Shown: positions 9,643 through 18,200 of the stretch, piece after piece
How positions within the stretch are numbered: the first letter of the stretch is position 1
Layout: each line of letters begins with the position of its first letter
Assembly (NCBI GenBank): GCA_943704425.1
Contig: CALSCP010001049.1
Location: 7,628-35,963 of the forward strand
Source of the DNA: Ministeria vibrans ATCC 50519
Taxonomy: Eukaryota > Opisthokonta > Filasterea
Length of the DNA stretch: 28,336 nt
Direction of reading: 5' to 3'
Notes under the pieces: model-generated
Databases searched by the model: none
What the model saw: the letters and a program-made list of their open reading frames with translations, nothing else
What the model was told of the DNA's origin: nothing
Made by a program: the position numbers and the translations under genes

Positions 9643-12435
9643 CATCATCATTATTATTATGTGAGTTGTGGATTCACCATCGAATGTAATTTCTTTTTTT
9701 TGGGGGGGGGTTATTTGTGGCAGTGCATGACGGAGGATATTTCGCGGTTCAGCAACCATCTGGCGCACATCTACTCGCAGCTGAGCAAACCCACGCTCGA
9801 CGTGGTCCTGATGACGGTGCAGCTGTTCCGTATGGGCGTGAGCTCATCGGGCAGTGCGACGCCAGCCATCAGCGGAGCCATGGCGGCACTTGTCATTGGG
9901 TCTACGGCACAGATCCTGCGAGCGGCCAGCCCGCCGTTTGGACGGTTGGTCGCTGAGCAGGCTGAAATGGACGGTCACCTGCGCTACGTGCACTCCCGCA
10001 TCATCACCAACAGCGAAGAGATTGCCTTCTACGGCGGACAGGATGTCGAGCGCTCTGTCCTCGAAAAGGTGTGTTCACTGTTTTATTGGTGTTCATTGTT
10101 GTGTGGTCACACGTTGTCTATTGCTGTAACCGTTTATTTGGCTTGTTCAGTCTGTCTCGTTGGGTTCGTTGTTGCTCAATGGTGGCACTAACGTCGTCGT
10201 GGCTCGTTTTTTGGGTGTGATTCTTAGGCGTACGACCGACTGGTGGGCAAAATGAACGACATCTTCAAACGACGCATTCTGTATGTGATGCTCGAGCAGT
10301 TCCTGATGAAGTACATGTGGAGTGCAACTGGCATGTGCATGATTGCCCTTCCCGCCCTCATGTCCTCCGATGAGTCCCTTCGCCAGGTTCCCATTTTCAT
10401 TGTTTCTCCTCTTGTCCCTACTCTATTTCTGTCGTTCTCTTTGTTAGTTTTTCTCTTGTTCAGTTGTCCATTGTTTCATTCTTTTCGTTGTTCCCTCGTT
10501 GTTTGTGTCGTTCTCCTTTTGTCCACATACTCTGTGTCTCGTTTTTTTTCTTTTTCCACTACCTGTCTATGTCTGTCGCTATGCTGTTTCCACTACCTAT
10601 TTCTGTCTGTCTCTTTGCTGCTTCCACTGGTTTGTTTTTTTCTGTTTCCACTACCTACCTATGTGTGTTTCTATGCTGTTTCCTCTACCTGTCTCTGTTT
10701 GTCTCTTTGTTGTTTCCACTACCTATTTTTGTGTGTTTCTCTTTGCTGTTCCCTTTCTTGTTTACTGCCTATCTATCTGTGTTTCTATGCTGTTTCCTCT
10801 ACCTGTCTTTTGTCTGTCTTTTTGCTGTTTTCACTACCTATCTCTGTCTGTCTCTTTGCTGTTTGTTTTTTTTTTCTGTCCTCTGACTTGTTTACTACTC
10901 CTCTCAGTCTGTCTGTTTTTCTTTGTTGTTTCCTCGCTCGTTCGCTCACTCTTATTATTTGATGTTTTGTTCTTTTGTTCACTTACTTACTCTCTCGCTC
11001 TCCTGTCTCTTTCACAGGCGGCGGGTGGTGGCTCCGATGGTAGTACCGACATGAGTGGCGTCCGCACGCAGATGTTTGTAACGGCGCGGTCGCTGCTGCA
11101 CTCCGCTGCGGACGCCATTGAACGCATCATGTCATCGTACAAGGAGATCACAGAGCTGGCCGGGTACACCGCGCGCGTCTCCAACATGTTTGACGTCTTT
11201 GGTGATGTTCGCAAGGGCAATTTTGTGCGGACAGCGCTCGAGGGCTCTGACTCGGCTAACAGCGGTGTGCTCTCACGCCAAGGCAAGGTGGTGCTGTCGG
11301 GCGATGACAAGGTCATTCGTCTTGAGAAAGTGCCTGTCGTCACTCCTGCAGGTAAACCTAATTTTCGTGCCCTAATTTATATATTATAATGGCAATCCTC
11401 ATTCCTCCTTCCCTCTTGCAGGTGACGTTCTGGTGAAGAGTCTCTCGTTTGAGCTGCGTCCAGGAATGCATTTGCTTATCACGGGCCCGAATGGCTGCGG
11501 CAAGAGCTCCTTGTTCCGCATCTTTAGTGCTCTCTGGCCCATCTTTGGCGGTACTCTCCACCGCCCCCATCGCTCGGACCTCTTCTACATCCCTCAAAAA
11601 CCTTACCTCTCACTCGGAACACTCCGTGACCAGGTACGTGCGTGCTTCTTTTTTTTTTTTTTTTTTTTGTNNNNNNNNNNCGGGACGGGTCTTCAATTTG
11701 TCATGTCGACTGCGATGCCATACGATCTCTATGGCACATCCATGTCTCTTACCTTGCCAACTTACGTGTAGGTCATCTATCCAGACTCGGTCGTGGACAT
11801 GCGGCGCCGTGGTTACACTGACGCCGAACTAGAGTCTATTCTGGACATTGTCAGTCTTCGTGCCGTTGTGAGCCGAGAGGGTGGGTGGGATGCGCTCAAT
11901 GACTGGGCCGACGTGCTCTCGGGCGGCGAGAAGCAACGCCTTGGTGTCGCTCGCCTCTTTTATCATCGTCCTACGTATGACAGACACATCTGAAACGTCA
12001 CGCATTTTATCTCTTTGTTGTTTCTTGGTTAGGTATGCGCTTTTGGACGAGTGCACAAGCGCCGTGTCGATTGACGTTGAAGGGCAGATGTATCAGCGCG
12101 CCAAAGACATGGGCATCACACTGATGACCATTACCCATCGCCCATCGCTGTGGAAGTTCCATACGCATTTGCTGCAGTTTGATGGTGAGGGTGGAGTTGC
12201 CTTCTCGACCCTCGACGCCACAGCGCGTCTCTCGCTCAAGGAGGAGAAGACCAAGCTCGAGGCTCAGCTTGCCGGAATGCCGTCGATGCAACAGCGTCTC
12301 GACGAGCTGTGCCGTGTTCTCGGGGAAGATTCGGTAATTGATCTCTCTTCTCTTGTTCGATTGGCTTCTTACATTTGGTTCCTTTGGTAGATTTTTGTTG
12401 AGCATGGCAGCGATGAGGCGGAAGAAGAAGAGTAA
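8670..12435 (+). CDS. ABCD1: peroxisomal ABC half-transporter, ABCD1/ABCD2 type
   Basis: Half-transporter that imports very-long-chain fatty acyl-CoA into peroxisomes as a dimer. Exons: 8670-8736, 8812-8864, 9010-9468, 9724-10068, 10228-10386, 11018-11351, 11422-11633, 11772-11974, 12033-12333 and 12391-12435, giving 725 aa (human 745). The first two exons are short; they encode a basic stretch and a hydrophobic Ala-rich segment (residues 20-36) like the Pex19-binding, peroxisome-targeting N-terminus of ABCD1, and join in phase to the family body. Visible motifs: [43 protein letters not shown]; Walker [10 protein letters not shown] at 494-502; signature LSGGEKQR at 592-599; Walker [14 protein letters not shown]-loop ITHRPS. 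The ATG at 9028 has a strong Kozak context and could act as an internal start. The intron at 11634-11771 carries the N gap. Confidence 0.92.
9480..9660. repeat. (TTA)n trinucleotide repeat in an ABCD intron
   Basis: Long, slightly interrupted TTA/ATT repeat inside the intron 9469-9723, followed by a G-run and the acceptor GTGGCAG. Open frames of Tyr, Leu or Ile runs through it are artefacts of the repeat. Confidence 0.95.
10410..11016. repeat. pyrimidine-rich tandem repeat filling an ABCD intron
   Basis: The 631-nt intron 10387-11017 is almost wholly made of variants of CTGTTTCCACTACCTATTTC and CTGTCTCTTTG words, a decayed minisatellite. It is strongly pyrimidine-biased on the coding strand and nearly free of AG between about 10470 and 10900, so the acceptor at 11016-11017 is well exposed. 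An open frame of nearly 300 residues that reads through it into the next exon is not a real protein in its first half. Confidence 0.85.
11671..11680. other. assembly gap (10 N)
   Basis: Ten undetermined bases after a long poly-T tract inside the ABCD intron 11634-11771. The coding sequence on both sides is in phase, so the gap does not damage the gene model. The real gap length is unknown. Confidence 0.99.
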
Positions 12436-12703
12436 TTTTAGTTTTCATCCCCCTTGACTTTTTCTTGTTTTTTCTCAGTCATACTTAGAATAAAAATCTT
12501 TCACTGATAATATTTTCTGTGACCTTTCCACTCTTTTTGATATGGGTTCTGGTACACCCTTCACCGCCTTCTTTAACTGCTTGACTTCCAGCCCGTGGTC
12601 AGTCAGTCCGTCTCACTATTGCCGATTGAGCACTGATTGCCCTCACCAGTCCGCCCCTCCTACCACCCGCTTCAAGCAAGGCTCCTTCAAAATATTCATC
12701 CTC
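12436..12703. other. spacer after the ABCD gene
   Basis: 3' flank of the ABCD gene. An AATAAA word lies near 12489-12494 and is a reasonable polyadenylation signal. No gene or repeat is recognised before the transposon-derived segment begins near 12704. Confidence 0.5.
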
Positions 12704-12770
12704 TGAAGCAGCCGCTTCGGATGGCTAGATTGTCGAAGCTTTTGCCCTAGCTAGCTAGGACTTCCAAAAA
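12704..12770 (+). repeat. element-end copy A (direct)
   Basis: First of three direct copies of a sequence beginning TGAAGCAGCCGCTTCGGATG and ending CTAGGACTTCCAAAAA. It is nearly identical to copy B 156 bp to the right but lacks the TTGTACAAT insert. Confidence 0.85.
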
Positions 12771-13028
12771 AAAAACCCCCTTCCAAAAATATGCATATAT
12801 ATTCATCTTCGGCTTTGCATGCAAGTCTCTCGGAATGTCCGCTTCGGCCCATGCGGGGGTGAAGCAGCCGCTTCGGATGGCTAGATTGTCTTGTACAATG
12901 AAGCTTTTTTTGCCCTAGAGCTAGGACTTCCAAAAAAATATATTCATCTTCACCGCCAAGTTTGCAGCTGCTGTCGTCTGCATCAGGCCCTCATTGCATG
13001 CATGCATATAAAGTACATTTTGCCAGGG

Positions 13029-13088
13029 TGAAGCAGCCGCTTGTTGTCTTGTTTTTTGGAAGTTTGTTGCCCGAGGACTTTCAAAAAA
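13029..13088 (+). repeat. element-end copy C (direct, diverged)
   Basis: Starts TGAAGCAGCCGCTTGTTGTC and ends GAGGACTTTCAAAAAAC, so it matches copies A and B at both ends but has lost the middle. It suggests repeated insertion or rearrangement of one element type at this site. Confidence 0.6.
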
Positions 13089-13554
13089 CATACTTGCCGG
13101 TGTCATCATCTTTCGTCGTTGTGCTACGCGTAACCCCTACCTGATTGCTACCTGTGACCTCGTGTCTATTGAGTAGTTTCAACACTGATCGCGCTGCAAA
13201 TCCCCTCCTTGCAGTTTAAACACTTCTCGTTTCCGTCTCGTCTTGGCTTCTCTCGTCTTAGTACTAGTGAAGTACTAGTCTTCCTTCCACCTGTCCATTT
13301 TTTTTCAAGTTCGCTAGCGACTCGTAGACTTTGTTTGAGGGCTACTCCCGCGCGTATTATGAGCCCTCCTCATCGGTGACCTCAATTGAGCTGGTATCAA
13401 CCAGCTGATGTTTGACGGTTCGCGCCTAGCTAGCTTGACCTTCCAATCTCGGATCTCGCCCCCCAAAAATCGTAAATCGTGTACTGAAGATTTCGATGCG
13501 TCAGTTTCATGAGATTGTGGTTGCCGCTGAGCAGTACGTATAGATGTTGCATTA

Positions 13555-13915
13555 TAATATGATTTTAGTGAGTCGCGATCTTTTAGACTTGATCTTCTTA
13601 AACGGACACCAGCCGTCAGCCTCCTTCCACCCAAGCGTGGCCGCTCGAAATACACGAGCGAGGAGCGCGTGTTCATTGGGCTCCACCACTTTCAAGCCTT
13701 TACGTTTCAGTATCTGTCGGCTACCTACGGTGTGAGCGAGAGCTGTGTCAGTCGATACTTTGACTTTACCCTCGGTGGTGCAGTGTCACTAAAGTCGAAA
13801 TATGTCGTTTGGCCCAGCCACGACGGGCGCAAACACATGAATCGGATTCTGTGCGAGCAGATCAAGTCACGACACGACGACTTCGCAAGTTTGGCACCTG
13901 GGCTCCTTCCTAGGA
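13555..13915 (+). pseudogene. DDE transposase N-terminal fragment (PIF/Harbinger-like)
   Basis: In the frame of 13669 an open stretch starts after a stop at about 13552-13554 and reads RGRSKYTSEERVFIGLHHF, then a helix-turn-helix motif YLSATYGVSESCVSRYF, then YVVWPSHDGRKHMNRI. The order basic patch, SPEER-like helix, HTH ending SxxxVSRxF, then a hydrophobic-WP motif is typical of the DNA-binding part of DDE_Tnp_4/PIF-Harbinger transposases. The reading frame then runs into unrelated sequence after about 13915 with no DDE catalytic core, so the gene is truncated. It sits between the inverted end repeats of the element. Confidence 0.5.
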
Positions 13916-14426
13916 ACTTACGAACTTTAAACCTTAAACCTTGCATGCAAATTCCGCAAACTGGAAGTGCTTTTGTCCACTTTTTCTGGCACCATTCTTT
14001 TAAAAGCAAGCAGTACTGCATTTGCTCGCTCGCGCTGAGAAGATCTCAGCAAAGTTAATGAATCCATGAATGGGTTTAGTCAAATTAATAATACTATTCG
14101 TCCGATATGTATTATCTAACATAGTCACTTTATTACATGTTTTCGCAGGATAAAATGCTTTTCAAATCACATTAATCTGTAAAATATGTATCTGGCGAAA
14201 AACACATACAATTTACTTTAAGAAACTTATACGGCTTAATCTTGATCAACTTTTTTAAAAAGTCGTCCAAAAACACTAGTGAGTGAACTGAAAACGGTGA
14301 TCGGTGGTCTGTAGGTAAGTATTTACTTGCGTGCCAAAACGACCGATCACAATGTATCACATTATTAATATTATTCTTATTATTTTTGGAAGTCCTAGGG
14401 CAAAAGCTTCAATGTACAAGACAATC

Positions 14427-14611
14427 GAAAGCCATTCATTCACCCAGGCAAGTAAACCCCCTTAGCGGCTGAAAAGGCCTTATTTTAAATTAAGCATCTC
14501 GCATGAAAAAGGGAGAAGAAAAGGGAAAGCAGGAAAAAACAAAAAGAAGAAAGGGAGAGAAAGGAAGGAAAGGTAAAATGGGAAAACCAAACACCAGAAG
14601 CAGGCAGCAAC
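14427..14611. other. purine-rich spacer
   Basis: Spacer between the transposon right end and the RNase H-like remnant, with a purine-rich stretch of GAA/GGAA words at about 14508-14580. No gene is recognised. Confidence 0.5.
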
Positions 14612-15030
14612 CTACTGACGCCGCTGCCACTCCATGTAATGCTCATACACCGCCTCCTGCCTAGCAGCCGCTACTGTGTCTTTTCGAGCGTAGGCTGGGC
14701 CCAATATGCGACGCGTCATGGCCGACGACCAGTAGCCAGACACCAAGTGCTGAGCGGGTTGGCCATCACACCCATTCCCGACCGACCCTAATGCGACATC
14801 GGCCCACGTGGCGCTATCAGGGGAGAAAACGCCTCAGAGACGCCCAAATATCTTCCACACACGGGTTGTCTACTCGAGGCAATCATCTCGCCAATGGGAA
14901 GCATGCCCGGTTCCAGCGGTGGTGCTGCGCGAGCTCGCTTGGCCAGTGCGTCCGCCCTGTTGTTTCACGCCTCTTCCCGTCGAGTTGGGGGCTGCACGTG
15001 CGCCTTCACATGCTCCACTCGAGTCGGGGC
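14612..15030 (-). pseudogene. RNase H-like fragment, probable non-LTR retrotransposon remnant
   Basis: On the minus strand, from about 15030, one frame reads RVEHVKAHVQPPTRREEA, a TGA stop, then NNRADALAKRARAAPPLEPG. The pattern V.W/HVKAH followed by N.RADALAK.A is the C-terminal signature of RNase HI domains, in which the Asp of RAD is catalytic. Further on the frame breaks again, and a different frame continues to EAVYEHYMEWQRR and a stop at 14612-14614. The in-frame stop and frame breaks show a dead copy. Such domains end the polyprotein of many non-LTR elements. No reverse-transcriptase motif is visible upstream. Confidence 0.4.
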
Positions 15031-15267
15031 GATTTATTATTGTTTTGTTATTATTTTCCGTCGTTGCGGTGAGAGCGATTGCATTTGAACAGAAAAATAT
15101 GCTGATTGCCAAGGGAGTTCGACAGAAATGTAACATACTCATTGTTCAACTTGCTACCAACATTGACCGGCGAGAGATCAGGAGTCTGTTCCCCTCAAAA
15201 ACCACCTCAGTTTACACACAAAAACAGCAATAAGACGCATATTTCGGTTCACATCCTCACCACTCTG

Positions 15268-18200
15268 TTACACTCTCACCACTCCGTTTCCCTCTTTGAA
15301 AAGCTGAATGTCGCCTTCGTTGGTCGCCTGTCCGCTCCAAGCTGTCCAAATGCGCCCTACCACCGTCGCCTGATATGTATTTGCCCGGTCTAATAACTGC
15401 AACTGGCGGCGCAGTTCGACGGCAGTGAGCACATCCGACTCCTTAAATGCTGCTCGCTCTCTGCCCAGCGCCCGGATCAGCATTGACGTAAACTGGGTTG
15501 TCGATTCATCGCGTGTCAAATACGACGGTGTACCGCGCAGTGAGCTCGCAATCATTTGTCGTGCGTAGTTTCTCACAGGTGCAGCTCTGTCCTCGGGCAC
15601 AATCAGAGTCTCCTGGACACCTCCATCTTGCATCACTATGTCTCCCTCTCCTCCAGGCACCAGTGCTCCGCTGTTGCAAAAGTCGCCCAGGACAAGGACG
15701 TTACAGCCAGTCCATCCTATCTCATCAAGAAGAATTGACGCCAGCCAGCGCAAAGTGAGAGGCAAGACACGTCCTGTCGGCGAGAGGCGGGCATCACTCA
15801 AGAGCAGTCCACCATCACCATCCATCGGTCCGTGGCCAATCAAATGCACGATCAGCAGCGAGTCCCTCCCAGCAGTCCTTCCTGCCTCCTGCGCCAGCAC
15901 GCGGCCCTCCTTGATGATCTGCGCCCGTGTCACGCGATCGCCCTCCTCTCGGTCCACCACACACCTCACCCCAAATCCCCGCTCCACCCACAGTTCTTGC
16001 AGCTGGCGCACACTCTCTCGGACCCCAACAAGGTCGTCGTAGTTCTGTAAGATTTTATTCTTCGTTGAGCTGTACCGGCTGACACCAATGATTAGCGCCG
16101 AGGCGTGCGAGTAGATGCCTTGCGCTGCAAAGAGGGGTAAGAATGACTCGAACATGCATGCATGTTTGTTACGTACGCTGTTGCTTGACCCACCAGGACT
16201 CGAGATTCACATTGTACTGCACCTTTTGACCTGAGTGGCGTGCCAATTCGCTCCTCACTGTTGCAGCGTGGCGGCAGTACTCAAGCTGCTTAGCAACCAG
16301 ATCGGGATCAAAGAGAGGGCATTGAGTGCCGTTTGATGCAGGGAATGGATGTACAGGTACGACGACTGCTCGTCCGCGCCAGCCCCATTTCAAAGTGCGT
16401 GTCTGGTGGCACACACTCTCGCATAGCTTCGTCCAAGTCGCCTCCACCTCCTTAGCTGGCGCACCAGCGGTCAGTTCGACTCTCACAAACGACTCATTGC
16501 TGTTGAGTCGCAATCTCAGAGGCACACACCCGTCCATTGTCAGCGCATTGGTACACCGTTGCGTCGCCTCGATCACACTCCCAGCAATGCTTGCGCGCCA
16601 CAGCGACACCATCACTAGATGGAAGGTCGCCAGAGACACAGGCAGTATCGTCCAATCATTCTTGTCGGTTTCGATCATCTGATAGAGAAACAGCTCGGCG
16701 GGCGCGGGCGCGGCGAGCGGAACAAAAGGAGCGTCGTCGGGGAGCAGCATGGGCAGCAACAGCAAGTCACCGTGACGCATCGCCAGGCTCAGGTGCTCCA
16801 GGCACTCGATGAACGTGTCAACATTACTCACGTTACCGCCACAGAGTAGAGGGTCCGCGCTGTCTTTGGCCGCCGTCCACACGAGCCACTCAGCCACTTC
16901 GCGTGGGAATCCTTCTGAGGACCGGATGAACGATTCGTCAAGAGTTTTCAGCACTCTCTCTGCACGAGACCGATCAAGGAGACGACCCGCCTCAATGACC
17001 TTCCTGAGCATCCCCTGTGCTCTTTCGCTTGAAGCCCGTCCCCATCGCGCCATCACCACAGAGCAGAGCAGTTCCAGCGCCGCAATCAAACGCGGAATGT
17101 CAAACACGACTGTGTCCGTCTCGCGCACATTTTGAGACGTCGCGTCCTCTCGACACACCACGATGTCCGCGGCTGACTCCAGATAGGGCACTAGTCCAGT
17201 GCGGACCATTGCATCGTCAGAAATCAACGCAGAGAGAGTGATGGGTGGGTCGTTGTTGAGGACAAGCAAGCCGAGATCTGCCACACGTGACATAAGTGTG
17301 ATATTCTTCTCTCGAGCCCATCGCCCAATCAGATCCTGCGTGCACACGTACTCCATCGGAAGAGTACGCAGGCGCACGGCATCATGCAGTGCCTTTGAGA
17401 GCGCCTCCAGTCCAATCCTTTTCTCGCTGCCGACCGCAAAAAATGAAAGTGGAGGATCGTGTGGACAAATCAGATGATCGCCCAAGAGCTCAGCGACAAG
17501 ACTGAAGATCGCGTCTGAAACTGACTGGAGAAGAGTGAGTGGAGCTGTGTCGTCGGGAAAGGTGTCAAGGTGAGTGCCGACGATGATGACTTTGAAGTAG
17601 GAATGAATGGTGGTGGGCACTTGGTGCATGACCATGTGAGCCCACTTGGAAATGTGTTCATACTGGCGCTGGGCAGTCGTTGTGACGGACATGGCGGAGA
17701 GGTCAAAAACGATGAGGTAGAGGGACTCGGAGCCCATAAACAGAGATGGGAGGGAGTCAAACTTGGGCTCGCCTAAGAGGGCGAGAAAGTAAACGTGGCG
17801 AAAAAGAACAAGGGTGAAGAAGCGAGTTCCAAAAAAGGAAAGAGCGAAAAAGAGAAGGGGATTGTGGAATTGTGTACCGGCAAAGTCTAAGGTCTCAAGG
17901 TCAATGTGGCCCTTGCGCAAGTCCGACTGGAGCAGAGCGTGGACGGCTTGCATAGTAGCGCTGATGATGGGGCGTGGTGCCGCATTGCTGGAGAAGACTA
18001 GCTTCAGTTTTTCCATAAAAGAGGGGGCTGGGACTCGTATGTGCGGAGAGGCGGGTGTTGTAGGCCGAGTTGATGGTGGTACACGAAACAAGGATGCTGA
18101 TCTGGTAGGTGTCGCTGCTGGTGAAGCGTCACGCACACTTAATGTTGTCGGAAGAGAATCAACGTCCTCTACTTCACCAGCAATTACGGCATCGCTCTCC

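Larger units (their letters stand above)
12860..14426 (+). mobile_element. degenerate DNA transposon with inverted ends
   Basis: The left end (copy B, core about 12885-12937) and the right end (14383-14426) are inverted copies of one sequence of about 45 bp: GATTGTCTTGTACA, then TGAAGCTTTT, TGCCCTAG and AGGACTTCCAAAAA. They enclose about 1.5 kb containing a fragment of a DDE transposase in the + direction (13555-13915). A further weaker direct copy of the end sequence lies at 13029-13088. The element is too broken to move by itself. Target-site duplications could not be defined because the outer borders are unclear. Placement in a PIF/Harbinger-like family is inference from the coding fragment. 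Confidence 0.6.

Noticed and set aside
10499-11389. 296-residue frame in the ABCD region as a membrane protein
   Set aside because: Its first part is the CT-rich intron repeat, giving Phe/Cys/Leu runs. Only the part from 11018 on is a real exon.
13314-13676. Minus-strand 120-residue frame
   Set aside because: Antisense to the transposase fragment, low similarity to anything I know, and no splice or start context.
15268-16155. Stand-alone metacaspase-like gene starting at ATG 16155
   Set aside because: A good GTACGT donor at 16176 and a TTTGCAG acceptor at 16125 join it in phase to the COR exon, and that ATG lies within the intron. A separate gene remains possible and is named as a refutation test.
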